Below are positions 51,562 to 59,938 of a DNA stretch of 64,000 bases, one piece after another. Source of the stretch: an uncultured Cohaesibacter sp. (GTDB taxonomy: Bacteria; Pseudomonadota; Alphaproteobacteria; Rhizobiales; Cohaesibacteraceae); NCBI RefSeq assembly GCF_963677725.1, contig NZ_OY782507.1:3445001-3509000 (forward strand). Reading direction: 5' to 3'. The notes beneath the pieces were generated by a model. The model searched no databases and was not told where the DNA came from. It saw only the letters and a list, made by a program, of their open reading frames with translations. Position 1 is the first letter of the stretch; each line of letters starts with the position of its first letter. The translations under genes and the position numbers were made by a program.

Positions 51562-52891
51562 TCCGTCTTTTTCTGACAGTGACATGAAGCGGTATAACGA
51601 TTGGAAATCCTATTTGCGATCCAATGGCATTTCGATACCTCAGAAGGAGCATTTTACCAATTACGCCAGCCTGCCAACACTCTGTCGGTTGCGCCCCGTC
51701 CTCGCCGTTCTTGAGCCGGAAACTATTGGCCCTATGCGCGTTGCAATATCGGAGCTGGCAGCCGAGAAAAACGCCAAGAGAGCGAGCCGCGCAAAAGGTG
51801 GCAAAAAAGGCGTAGCCCGCCAGGTGTCGGTCGAAAAGGAGGAACTACCATCCGACTGGCAAGCTACCATTGCTCGTTTATATAGTGAGTGCGAAAACGA
51901 AAGTGGCGACTGGATTGATTTCGATTCAGAGTCCGAACTCTCGACATTGCCTTGGTCAACAGTGCGTGATGCCGAATACGTGCTGTGCATGATTGCTAAA
52001 GCCTGCATTAACCGGAATAAGAAGGTGTCACTGAAATCAGAAACTGTTGCCTACTGGATACAAGATGCCAGAGATCGCGGATGTGGCGCACGAGGCCTTT
52101 CATGCCAGATCGGCAAGCTACGGAGCTTCGTATTGCACTATCAAGGACAAAAATCCAAGCTTGCCAAAAAGCTGTCACGACTGCGAAAGCACTACAACCG
52201 TCTTGCCGCTAAAGAACCAAAACGAAAAGTGCGCTTTTTGTTGACCAACCCTAACGATATCGGAAAAGTTTTGTTGCGAGCAGAGGAATTGCTTGATGAA
52301 GCACGGGGCGCTCCTCTTGGTTTTTTTCATCGCATCAAACTATTCTTGGATGCAGCAGCCTTGGCCTTGTCAATTGTTGCTCCGCTACGCATTAGTGACC
52401 TTCACAGATTGGAAGTCGGTGTGCATTTAATCCGTCATAATGACGGTTGGGAGATGAACATCGAAACGCAAAAAACGGGTGGCGAATATCATCGTAGCCT
52501 GTTGTATCCAGAAATCACTCCGTTTCTGGATGCGCTCATCATGGAAGATGCTCCTGGCAGACACATCGAAGCAGGTTATACCGCTAGAATCGGAACACCG
52601 ATCTTCTCGAGAGATAATGGCCGAACCGGTTTGTCGGGAGACTGGATTTCCGACGTCTGGTTCGAATATTTTGGCTGTGGAGCTCATATCTCAAGAACAC
52701 TTTGGCACGAAGAAGTGCACGATGAAAACAGCTCAAAGACCTATATTGCTCTTGAATTGTGTGGACAGAAAGACCCTAAAACTGCAAACCAATATCTTGT
52801 GCGGGACATGCGAAAGAGAAACTTTCAGAAAGGCAAGCAATTACGGTCCAATTATCGAAAGCGAGTTCAGGCAACTTCAGTTTCTTGGTAA
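51554..52891 (+). CDS. Large tyrosine-recombinase-like protein B
   Basis: 445 residues from ATG 51554, overlapping gene A by 8 bp; the frame extends upstream within A but has no start signal there. The catalytic half begins around 290: VAPLRISDLHRLEVG (box I Arg), GAHISRTLWHEEVH (HxxR with HEE) and CGQKDPKTANQYLVRDMRKR with a candidate Tyr. The N-terminal half is helical with a basic patch (KRASRAKGGKKGVARQ). A and B probably work as a heteromeric recombinase. Partner HTH gene is convergent downstream. Confidence 0.72.
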   Translation: MPDPSFSDSDMKRYNDWKSYLRSNGISIPQKEHFTNYASLPTLCRLRPVLAVLEPETIGPMRVAISELAAEKNAKRASRAKGGKKGVARQVSVEKEELPSDWQATIARLYSECENESGDWIDFDSESELSTLPWSTVRDAEYVLCMIAKACINRNKKVSLKSETVAYWIQDARDRGCGARGLSCQIGKLRSFVLHYQGQKSKLAKKLSRLRKHYNRLAAKEPKRKVRFLLTNPNDIGKVLLRAEELLDEARGAPLGFFHRIKLFLDAAALALSIVAPLRISDLHRLEVGVHLIRHNDGWEMNIETQKTGGEYHRSLLYPEITPFLDALIMEDAPGRHIEAGYTARIGTPIFSRDNGRTGLSGDWISDVWFEYFGCGAHISRTLWHEEVHDENSSKTYIALELCGQKDPKTANQYLVRDMRKRNFQKGKQLRSNYRKRVQATSVSW

Positions 52892-53018
52892 TTTTTCTTC
52901 CTTCATCAGGTTTGGTAAAATCGCAGAATGGTCTGCTGTTTTGTTTACGAGTTATGACCGTCACGCCTGCAGATATCAAAGCCACTTCCATCGTTTTCAC
53001 CGTGCCACCAAACAAAGA

Positions 53019-53417
53019 CTAAGGCAGCAAATGCATGATTTCGATGGCTCTGAACCTGTAATCCGCTATGGGAAGATCGACAGATGGGATTTCACCGATT
53101 TCGGCTAGGCGACGGATGGAGCGTTCCGAGCGCCCAAATATATTGGGGTCGGCAAGATCCGCCGTCTTCAACATGGGTTCTTTCATCGCTCGCCAGTTCT
53201 TTTCCGCGACAATGCTGTAACCTTCAGCAGCCCAAATGTCGGCCCATCTATATCGCTTTGGTTTTCCATGAACCAGTTGAAGACCATATCGACTCTCATG
53301 GTCACTACAGATTTTGTCTGCAACTGGTCGGCTTACATTCCAATATCTTGCCAGGTCTGAAATCTTTGCCAGACCCGGATCTCGATTGGTGCTTATGTTT
53401 GCTGTGCTTTTCCTCAT
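53019..53417 (-). CDS. Double-HTH DNA-binding protein (excisionase/AlpA-like)
   Basis: 132 residues from ATG 53417 (a longer frame reaches 53450). Two putative MerR/excisionase-type winged HTHs: ~14-60 (LAKISDLARYWNVSRPVADK, PKRYRWADIWAAEG) and ~85-132 (MLKTADLADPNIFGRSERSI, EIPSVDLPIADYRFRAIEIM). It is convergent with recombinase-like gene B, 127 bp apart. It may be the accessory directionality factor for A/B. Confidence 0.65.
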   Translation of the reverse strand: MRKSTANISTNRDPGLAKISDLARYWNVSRPVADKICSDHESRYGLQLVHGKPKRYRWADIWAAEGYSIVAEKNWRAMKEPMLKTADLADPNIFGRSERSIRRLAEIGEIPSVDLPIADYRFRAIEIMHLLP

Positions 53418-53595
53418 ACAAGCCAAATAGGGCCAAACTCTTAAACACAAAAATAATAATAAATATTGTTGAGCATAGGAGCAGAATTGACCTTATCGCG
53501 ATTGGCCTGTCTGCTAGTCAAACGGTAATTTTTACCATGAACTCTATGGCAGGAACCCAAGGTTCGGAGGAAATATTCAAGAGAAGAAGATAACA

Positions 53596-53718
53596 ATGAA
53601 AGCCAATGAAATGATGAATATCTACCAAAACGCATATGCCGAAAATCACCCACTTTGCGGCCAAAATTTACGCTTCTGCGAAAATTCATACATACACACG
53701 CTGGTGGACATGGCCTGA
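53596..53718 (+). CDS. Short ORF, 40 residues
   Basis: ATG 53596 to TGA 53716, with AGAAGAAGA upstream. The product (MKANEMMNIYQNAYAENHPL then CGQNLRFCENSYIHTLVDMA) has no known domain. A GGTAA-TTT-TTACC palindrome lies 60 bp upstream at 53524-53536. It could be a regulatory peptide or chance. Confidence 0.3.
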   Translation: MKANEMMNIYQNAYAENHPLCGQNLRFCENSYIHTLVDMA

Positions 53719-54012
53719 GTACAGGTGAGTGTATAGGTGATCTGGCCGCAGATGCATAGCTCTGTCCGTTTAGCTATAAATATGCGGACAAAATGAGTGA
53801 TCGAACCAGATAAGAGCGTGTCAATTGCAACCAAATTTGGGCTCGGGTTGAGGCAGGTTTCGATCATGGTGGCAATGATCTGATTTTGCGGCTTTCAATA
53901 GTTTTTGCAATGGAAATTCAGAGAGGCACGGCAGCGGGGAGACGCCGCGCCTATCTGACTCATAATAAAAAGAGAGGCTGGTGTCTGTTTTCTACAATGG
54001 AGAAATATAGAC

Positions 54013-54507
54013 ATGACCGATTCCATCATCCAATCCCCCGCCAACTGGCTGAACGACCTTAAGCGGGGCGATGTTGTCCAGTTTGCTGATGTCTCGCCAA
54101 CGAGATCAGAGCAGTTCAACGCATTTGTCATAATCGACATTTATTCCACCGAGTCCCAGACACTGCTGATGATGGGGCACGGCAGAGATATCGATCCTGC
54201 ATCAAACAAGGCGTTGGAAATTCCTGTCATCGAAGCGGAGAGCCTGCGGATGGCCGGACTCAAAAAGCCACTGTCCTTTTCACTCAATTACACCCGTACA
54301 GTTTCAATCCCTCATGATGAAACGGGCTTTCCTGCGATTGCCTCCCCTGTGATCGGTCGATTAGCCGAGATCGATCTGCTTCGCATGCAATTCATCCGCA
54401 AACCCGATCGCATCCGGGAAGACCGCCTTCATCTTCTTGATGCCCTTTACTACTGGACGCATCGGGACACGGAAGGATCTAGCTCGGTAGCCAGTGAGAG
54501 CTTCTGA
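54013..54507 (+). CDS. PemK/MazF-like protein, copy A
   Basis: 164 residues. N-terminal WLNDLKRGDVVQFADVSPTR fits the MazF/PemK beta-barrel start. A later LSFSLNYTRTVSIPHDETGF and VIGRLAEIDLLRMQFIRKPD align with the paralogue at 54751. The substrate-cleaving Arg/Thr of MazF cannot be placed confidently. No antitoxin gene is adjacent. Function as an RNase toxin is only a possibility. Confidence 0.6.
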   Translation: MTDSIIQSPANWLNDLKRGDVVQFADVSPTRSEQFNAFVIIDIYSTESQTLLMMGHGRDIDPASNKALEIPVIEAESLRMAGLKKPLSFSLNYTRTVSIPHDETGFPAIASPVIGRLAEIDLLRMQFIRKPDRIREDRLHLLDALYYWTHRDTEGSSSVASESF

Positions 54508-54750
54508 TGGTCTCAAACAGCAAATTGGAGAATGGGGCCAACCCCATTCCCTCATGATTTCAGTTCGACGTTCATCGGTAGCATTGATCAGTCCTAACTC
54601 ACGTCAGGAAGCCATGAAGGCAAAAGGAAAATTCTGAAAAGGATCGAGATCACTCGCGGCAGCCTTAGTGACGCCGCGCATGATCCGATCCTCTTGGGAA
54701 AGGGCAAAGAAAGGCGTCAGAGAATATCCAAACAACGAATGGAGTAACTG

Positions 54751-55242
54751 ATGCTCATCAAGGTCAAGCCCGATCAACGATCAACCAAGTCTAACTGGCA
54801 AGATGACCTGAGCTGGGGTGACGTTGTCATGTTTCGATTCCCGTCAGAAGAGGGCGGTCAAACGCGACCGCCCAAGGCCCGTCCCTGCGTGGTGCATGAT
54901 GTTCGGGATATTGCCGGCATAAGACTGGTCACCCTAATTCGCGGCTCTAAGACATTAAGCCAATCAGAGGATGGTTATGACACGCACGTCGTGCATCCGA
55001 TTGCCATTGCCGCGGCAGGTCTGAACGGCCCAACACGATTTGACAGCCGCAAAAGGATTACGGTCTCTGTTGACCATGACTGGTTTGTTTGCGGGTCGGC
55101 CAAGACACCTGTCCTTGGGAGTTTGACTGGCAAAACAAGACGCCGGTTCAATTCTGTTCGGGCGGGCGTTGATGCCCTGATCGATTTGGCTGTCAGTCGT
55201 CGAGCTCAGGTGACGAGGCAGCAGTCTTCTCCTCTGTATTGA
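54751..55242 (+). CDS. PemK/MazF-like protein, copy B
   Basis: 163 residues with GGAGTAACTG before the ATG. LSWGDVVMFRFPSEEGGQTR, PPKARPCVVHDVRDIAGIRL and VTLIRGSKTLS resemble the PemK-like fold more clearly than copy A. The C-terminus VLGSLTGKTRRRFNSVRAG is shared with copy A. The pair arose by duplication. No antitoxin is visible within 500 bp, so these may be domesticated single proteins. Confidence 0.65.
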   Translation: MLIKVKPDQRSTKSNWQDDLSWGDVVMFRFPSEEGGQTRPPKARPCVVHDVRDIAGIRLVTLIRGSKTLSQSEDGYDTHVVHPIAIAAAGLNGPTRFDSRKRITVSVDHDWFVCGSAKTPVLGSLTGKTRRRFNSVRAGVDALIDLAVSRRAQVTRQQSSPLY

Positions 55243-55521
55243 TCATGCCATCGATTTCGCCCGGACTGGCCAGCGTCTGACCGGGCAGAAATCATGAGAA
55301 TTGGCAAAACCATGTTTTCTGCCTTCGAAAATTTCAGCTTTTTTCAGTCAGAAATTCGACTTCATCAAAGAATATCGAGCTGCAGCGGTTCGCAAAATTT
55401 CCGTGTGAAATTAATTTTCCTATTAAATTCATATGGTTATCTCGTTTTTGCAAAATTTTCATTTTGATCCGGATTTTCTCGAACTCAGCTGAATTCCAGA
55501 TGCTTTGAAAAATTGAATGGG

Positions 55522-55854
55522 ATGGTGTCCGTGGAAATGGCTGAGGAAATTCAAACGCTCCCAAATTATATCACGCTGGCAACCGCCGCAAAGTTGCTGG
55601 GGCGCAAAACCCAGACACTTCGCAATGAGCGGGATAAGGGCAATCTGGTTTGCTACCGGATGGGAGGCGTGGACTACACCACCTATCAGAACATAAAGGA
55701 CATGTTTGAATTATGCCGCGTAGAGCCAAACCCCCGCGCCTCTTTCTCCGGGAGAGACAAGGTCGTTCGCCGGTCTATGTCATCCTCGACCGAGGCAACG
55801 AGACAAGCACGGGCTACGGCCCTGAATGCAGCGAAGAAGCTGAAAAGTTCTTGA
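55522..55854 (+). CDS. Excisionase-like HTH protein
   Basis: 110 residues from ATG 55522 (a TTG three codons earlier and an ATG at 55537 are alternatives). A MerR/excisionase-type HTH spans residues ~12-55: YITLATAAKLLGRKTQTLRN and ERDKGNLVCYRMGGVDYTT. The C-terminus is basic. It overlaps the integrase gene by 142 bp, as often seen with Xis-Int pairs. Likely the directionality factor or regulator for integrase. Confidence 0.7.
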   Translation: MVSVEMAEEIQTLPNYITLATAAKLLGRKTQTLRNERDKGNLVCYRMGGVDYTTYQNIKDMFELCRVEPNPRASFSGRDKVVRRSMSSSTEATRQARATALNAAKKLKSS

Positions 55855-56771
55855 GTGACTATCTCGCGTCCAAATGGTCGACGCGAGATCTGGTCTCTCC
55901 CTCCAATATGGCTGTGGCCGATGTTCTGACTGCCTATGCAATTGAACATGCGCCAAGCACGGCTGACCCAGCAAGGGTGGGATATGCCATTGATGCGCTG
56001 ATGAGCTTTTGGGGTGAAAAGACCGTTGCAGAGGTCAAGAAAAACAATTGTCGCAAATATGCTGAAGAGCGTGGTGTTGCTGATGGGACAATTCGGCGCG
56101 AGTTGGGCGTTCTTCGCGCTGCTCTGAATTATTGTGAGCAGGAGGAATATCTCCTCAAGGCTCCTGTTGTCCATCTGCCCGAAAAGCCTTCTGGCCGCGA
56201 TCGCTGGTTAACCCGAGAGGAAGTCGCCAAACTCTTGAGAGTGGCGCGCAAAAATCCTGAGACTAGGCACATTGCAAAATTCATTCTGGTTGCGGTCTAT
56301 ACCGGTACCCGAAAGAGCGCCATCCTCAATCTCGGTTGGGAAAAATCTGACTTTGCGGGTCATATCGATATCGAGAACGGGATTCTTTATCGTGCTGGTG
56401 CGAAGGAAAGGCGAACCGACAAGGAACGCACGCCTGCCCGCCTGCCTCGACAGCTTCTCTTGCACGCTCGACTTTGGCGCAAGAACAATCCGATCTGTGT
56501 AATTGCCTATCGCGGAGAGAAGGTCAAGGACATCAAGACAGGCTGGGGGCGGGTTTGCCGCGATGCCGCGATCATGGGAGTCAATCGGCACACCTTGAAA
56601 CATACGGCTATCACATGGGCTATGCAGAACTGCGCAACGCCTGCCGATGCAGCAAGCTTTTTTGCCACCTCTATCAGGACAATCGAGGAAACCTACCTCC
56701 ATCATCATCCTGATTTTCAGGATTCGGCTGTCAGTGCAATGGAAGGGAATAACAAGAAGCCCAGGAAATAG
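55713..56771 (+). CDS. Tyrosine integrase of the tRNA-Arg element
   Basis: 352 residues. An arm-binding-type start (FLRERQGRSPVYVILDRGN), a core-binding domain (~65-165) and the catalytic domain (~175-345). Catalytic residues: Arg in YTGTRKSAIL, box II NRHTLKHTAITWAMQ in which Lys occupies the usual Arg position, and ETYLHHHP with the nucleophilic Tyr. It lies 95 bp from the tRNA-Arg(CCG) gene and its 3' end abuts the TCATGGGC doublet. It should integrate the element into this tRNA. The Lys in box II recurs in this integrase group and may not impair activity. Confidence 0.9.
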   Translation: MPRRAKPPRLFLRERQGRSPVYVILDRGNETSTGYGPECSEEAEKFLSDYLASKWSTRDLVSPSNMAVADVLTAYAIEHAPSTADPARVGYAIDALMSFWGEKTVAEVKKNNCRKYAEERGVADGTIRRELGVLRAALNYCEQEEYLLKAPVVHLPEKPSGRDRWLTREEVAKLLRVARKNPETRHIAKFILVAVYTGTRKSAILNLGWEKSDFAGHIDIENGILYRAGAKERRTDKERTPARLPRQLLLHARLWRKNNPICVIAYRGEKVKDIKTGWGRVCRDAAIMGVNRHTLKHTAITWAMQNCATPADAASFFATSIRTIEETYLHHHPDFQDSAVSAMEGNNKKPRK

Positions 56772-56786
56772 CGCGTCGCCCCGGCG

Positions 56787-56812
56787 ATTTCATGGGCCAT
56801 TTCATGGGCGCA
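56787..56812 (+). promoter_or_regulatory. Candidate integrase arm-type site, right end
   Basis: Two TCATGGGC octamers (TTTCATGGGCCA then TTTCATGGGCGCA) between the integrase stop and the tRNA gene, the counterpart of 2788-2812. After circularisation the two doublets would lie on either side of the core as direct repeats. Confidence 0.6.
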
Positions 56813-56866
56813 ATCGAGGCGCTCCAGAGTTCACTTTTCTAAGGTGCTGTATTTGTTGAGGAAATT

Positions 56867-56943
<77 letters not shown>

Positions 56944-57144
56944 CTGGCGCTGATGGGTGGATTGTGGGCGCAATGCCGGGTCACGATCCTGTCGCGCGAA
57001 GATATGTCGGACTTCTTAGCTGATGCGTTGCGATGGTGCAATGGGAAAAGACGGAGATTGTGGTTGCTTTGTGCATATTGCCGGGTAGGACGCAAGTCAG
57101 GCATCCCATCCCGGTGACAGGTTGATTGTGTGGCGCTTTTTCGC

Positions 57145-58947
57145 TCAGAGAGGCCAGACCACAAGGATGGTGGGGACCGATATGACTATGATCAGAATTT
57201 CGAGCGGTAGGCCCATGCGCCAATAGTCGCCGAACTTGTAGCCGCCGGGGCCCATGATCAGGGTGTTGTTCTTGTGCCCGATAGGGGTGAGAAAGGCACA
57301 AGACGCGGCCACGGCCACGGCCATCAAAAAGGGGTCGGGGTTGACGCCGAGGCGGTTGGCAATCTCGATTGCGATAGGAGCTGCGACCACGGCTGTGGCC
57401 GTGTTGTTGAGCACATCGGACAGGGTCATCGTGACTACCATCAGGATGGTCAGGATGATGGCCGGCGCAAGGCCTTCGGTCAGGGACAGGATCGAGCCGG
57501 CGATCAGGCTGGTGCCGCCAGAATTCTCAAGGGCCGTGCCAAGCGGGATCATACTGCCAAGGAGGACAACGACGGGCCATTCGATGGTGTCATAGACCTC
57601 GCGGATGGGGACGATTTCCAAAAGGGTGTAGAGCACCACCACTGCGGCGAGCGCGATGGGCAGATAGACGAGTTCAAGGCTGGCAGCGATAATCGCAAGA
57701 GCAAAGAGGCCTGCGGCCAAACCGGCGCGACCATGCTGGGTGAGGGACAGGCCACGGTTGGCCAATGGCAAGCAGTTGAGCCAGCGGACGGTGTCGGCGA
57801 GGGCATCGGCCGGGCCGAGCAGCAACAGCACGTCACCGGCCTGGATTTTTTCCTTGCGGACGCGTTCGTAAAAACGGGTTCCCTGTCGGGATATTCCAAG
57901 CAGGGTTACATTGCGGCGCGACAAAAGCCGCACGGACATGGATGAGCGCCCGACAATGCGGGCATCAGCCGGTACCACGCATTCGGTTAGCTCCATGCCA
58001 CGGGCGGCGACTGGGGCCTCGGAAGGCTTGCGTTGATAGCCCAGCTTGAGGCTGCCGACAAATTTGTCTATCTGCTCAGGTGTGGCTTCTAGTACCAATA
58101 TGTCCTTGGCGCGCAATTCGGTGTTGCGGCTGTTGCCCGCGAGGCGCTTGCCGTTGCGGATGACCCCCATGATGGCAATGTCATGCTCTTCGCAGGGCTC
58201 GTCGAGCTCCCGGACCAGTTGGCCTTCTGCCGTACTGTCTTCGATGACCACCACCTCGGCAACATATTTGCCGATTTCGAACAGGTCCTCGGTCTCGTCG
58301 CGTCGGCTCTGAGCACCGGGAATCAAACGCCAGCCGATGAGGGCGACGAACGCCATGCCTGCGGTGGCTGCTACCAATCCGACGGGCGCAAAGTCGAACA
58401 TGGCAAAGGGTTCCCCCAAAGCCTGCTCGCGAAAGGCGGCGATGATGATGTTGGGTGGGGTGCCGATCAGGGTGATCATGCCGCCCAGAATGGTGGCAAA
58501 GGCCAATGGCATCAGAGAAAGGGATGGGCTGCGACCCGACTTTTGCGCCGCCTGAATGTCGACCGGCATGAGGAGCGCGAGGGCGGCGACATTGTTCATC
58601 AAAGCGCTCATCAAGGCCCCCGCCGCACCGATAATGGAGACATGACTTTGCAAGGAACGGTCCTTGTCGATGACCAGAGACGTGATCTTGTCAACCGCGC
58701 CGGACAGCACCAAGCCGCGTGATACGACCAACACGAGGGCGACGATGATGGTGGCTGGATGGCCAAAGCCGGAAAAAGCCTGGTCCTTTGGCACAAGACC
58801 CAGCAAAAGCGCAATGACCAAGGCACCGAAGGCGATGACGTCATACCGGATTCGGCCCCACAACAGCATAGCAAAGACAAAGCCGAAGAGGTAGAAAAGG
58901 GCAATCTGGTCGAAGGTGAGAGAGCTGTCTGGCATAGTGGCGGGCAT
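57145..58947 (-). CDS. SLC13/DASS-type permease with two RCK-C (TrkA-C) domains
   Basis: 600 residues. Two membrane halves (~10-205 and ~405-600) flank two cytosolic TrkA-C domains (~220-300 and ~315-395, with VVVIEDSTAEGQLVRELDEP and GDVLLLLGP). The first half has the Na+/anion-site motif IGTPPN (161-166) and MNNVAALALLMP; the second has SDVLNNTATAVVAAP and FLTPIGHKNNTLIMG. Likely a sodium-coupled anion importer (sulfate or dicarboxylate). AAGG precedes the ATG. It is the first chromosomal gene beyond the element. Confidence 0.9.
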   Translation of the reverse strand: MPATMPDSSLTFDQIALFYLFGFVFAMLLWGRIRYDVIAFGALVIALLLGLVPKDQAFSGFGHPATIIVALVLVVSRGLVLSGAVDKITSLVIDKDRSLQSHVSIIGAAGALMSALMNNVAALALLMPVDIQAAQKSGRSPSLSLMPLAFATILGGMITLIGTPPNIIIAAFREQALGEPFAMFDFAPVGLVAATAGMAFVALIGWRLIPGAQSRRDETEDLFEIGKYVAEVVVIEDSTAEGQLVRELDEPCEEHDIAIMGVIRNGKRLAGNSRNTELRAKDILVLEATPEQIDKFVGSLKLGYQRKPSEAPVAARGMELTECVVPADARIVGRSSMSVRLLSRRNVTLLGISRQGTRFYERVRKEKIQAGDVLLLLGPADALADTVRWLNCLPLANRGLSLTQHGRAGLAAGLFALAIIAASLELVYLPIALAAVVVLYTLLEIVPIREVYDTIEWPVVVLLGSMIPLGTALENSGGTSLIAGSILSLTEGLAPAIILTILMVVTMTLSDVLNNTATAVVAAPIAIEIANRLGVNPDPFLMAVAVAASCAFLTPIGHKNNTLIMGPGGYKFGDYWRMGLPLEILIIVISVPTILVVWPL

Positions 58948-59153
58948 GTGACCTTCACTTGGGTTTGTCGCAATGGGTTCAGCTTATTCTATTTGTGTCT
59001 CAGATCCAGTGCTTTGATGCTGAAAATGCGTGTGGTGGCTTTTGGTTCCAATAAATTTCTGGGTGAAACGCAATCGTGTGACTGGCTGGCGCTGGTGGTT
59101 GGGTTAGTCTGGTAGCTCCGTCAAGTGATCGACCGAAAGAGGCATTCATCAAT

Positions 59154-59843
59154 ATGACACTGGATTTGACCCATTGGACGCCCCGACCTTTTCCTCCGCA
59201 CACTGTCCTTGAGGGGCGTTATGTGCGGCTTGAACCACTTGATGCGGGGCGTCATGGGGACGAGCTGTTTGCCGCATCCAATGTGAGTGACAAGGAAGAC
59301 AAATTCCGTTGGCTGTTTGAGGCCCCACCAGAGGATGAGACGCGTTTCATGGCTTGGGTTGCCGAACAGGCGGCAAAGCGCGATCCACTCTTCTATGCGA
59401 TCATTGATCTTGAAAGCGGCAAGGCGGCGGGTCGTCAGGCCCTGATGCGGATGGATGTCGCCAATGGCTCGATCGAGATTGGCAGCATCTATTGGGGGCC
59501 TTTGCTATCGCGCAAGCGAGGCGCGACGGAGGCTTGTTATCTGTTCATGAAGCATGTCTTTGAAGATTTGGGCTATCGCCGGTTTGAATGGAAATGCAAC
59601 GACCACAACGTGCCCTCCAAACGGGCAGCTGAGCGGTTCGGCTTTGCCTATGAGGGCGTGTTCCGCCAGCATATGGTGATAAAAGGGGAGAGCAGGGACA
59701 CGACCTGGTTCTCGATTATCGATAGCGAATGGCCCGCCTTGAAAGAAGGCTATGAAAGCTGGCTGGACCTTGCGAATTTTGACAGTGCGGGGCAGCAACG
59801 CTCCTCTCTTAAGGATTGCATCGATCGGGCCAGACAGGGGTAA
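59154..59843 (+). CDS. GNAT-family N-acetyltransferase (RimJ/RimL-like)
   Basis: 229 residues. An N-terminal GRYVRLEPLDAGRHGDELF leads into a GNAT fold with SIEIGSIYWGPLLSRKRGAT (acetyl-CoA loop region) and FEDLGYRRFEWKCNDHNVPS then KRAAERFGFAYEG, typical of the RimJ/RimL group. The Gln/Arg-x-x-Gly loop is degenerate. Possible substrates are ribosomal proteins or small amines. A terminator shared with secA lies just downstream, in convergent arrangement. Confidence 0.88.
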   Translation: MTLDLTHWTPRPFPPHTVLEGRYVRLEPLDAGRHGDELFAASNVSDKEDKFRWLFEAPPEDETRFMAWVAEQAAKRDPLFYAIIDLESGKAAGRQALMRMDVANGSIEIGSIYWGPLLSRKRGATEACYLFMKHVFEDLGYRRFEWKCNDHNVPSKRAAERFGFAYEGVFRQHMVIKGESRDTTWFSIIDSEWPALKEGYESWLDLANFDSAGQQRSSLKDCIDRARQG

Positions 59844-59880
59844 GATCGCCCGTTGCTGCCGGTCGGTCTCATGGCAAAAG

Positions 59881-59918
59881 AAAAGCCCCGCAGGCTTTTG
59901 ATTCTGCGGGGCTTTTTT
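59881..59918. terminator. Bidirectional intrinsic terminator between GNAT and secA genes
   Basis: AAAAGCCCCGCAG, 10-nt loop, CTGCGGGGCTTTTTT. A GC-rich 13-bp stem with A and T tracts serves both convergent genes. Confidence 0.9.
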
Positions 59919-59938
59919 AATTGGAATGGCAGGACTAT

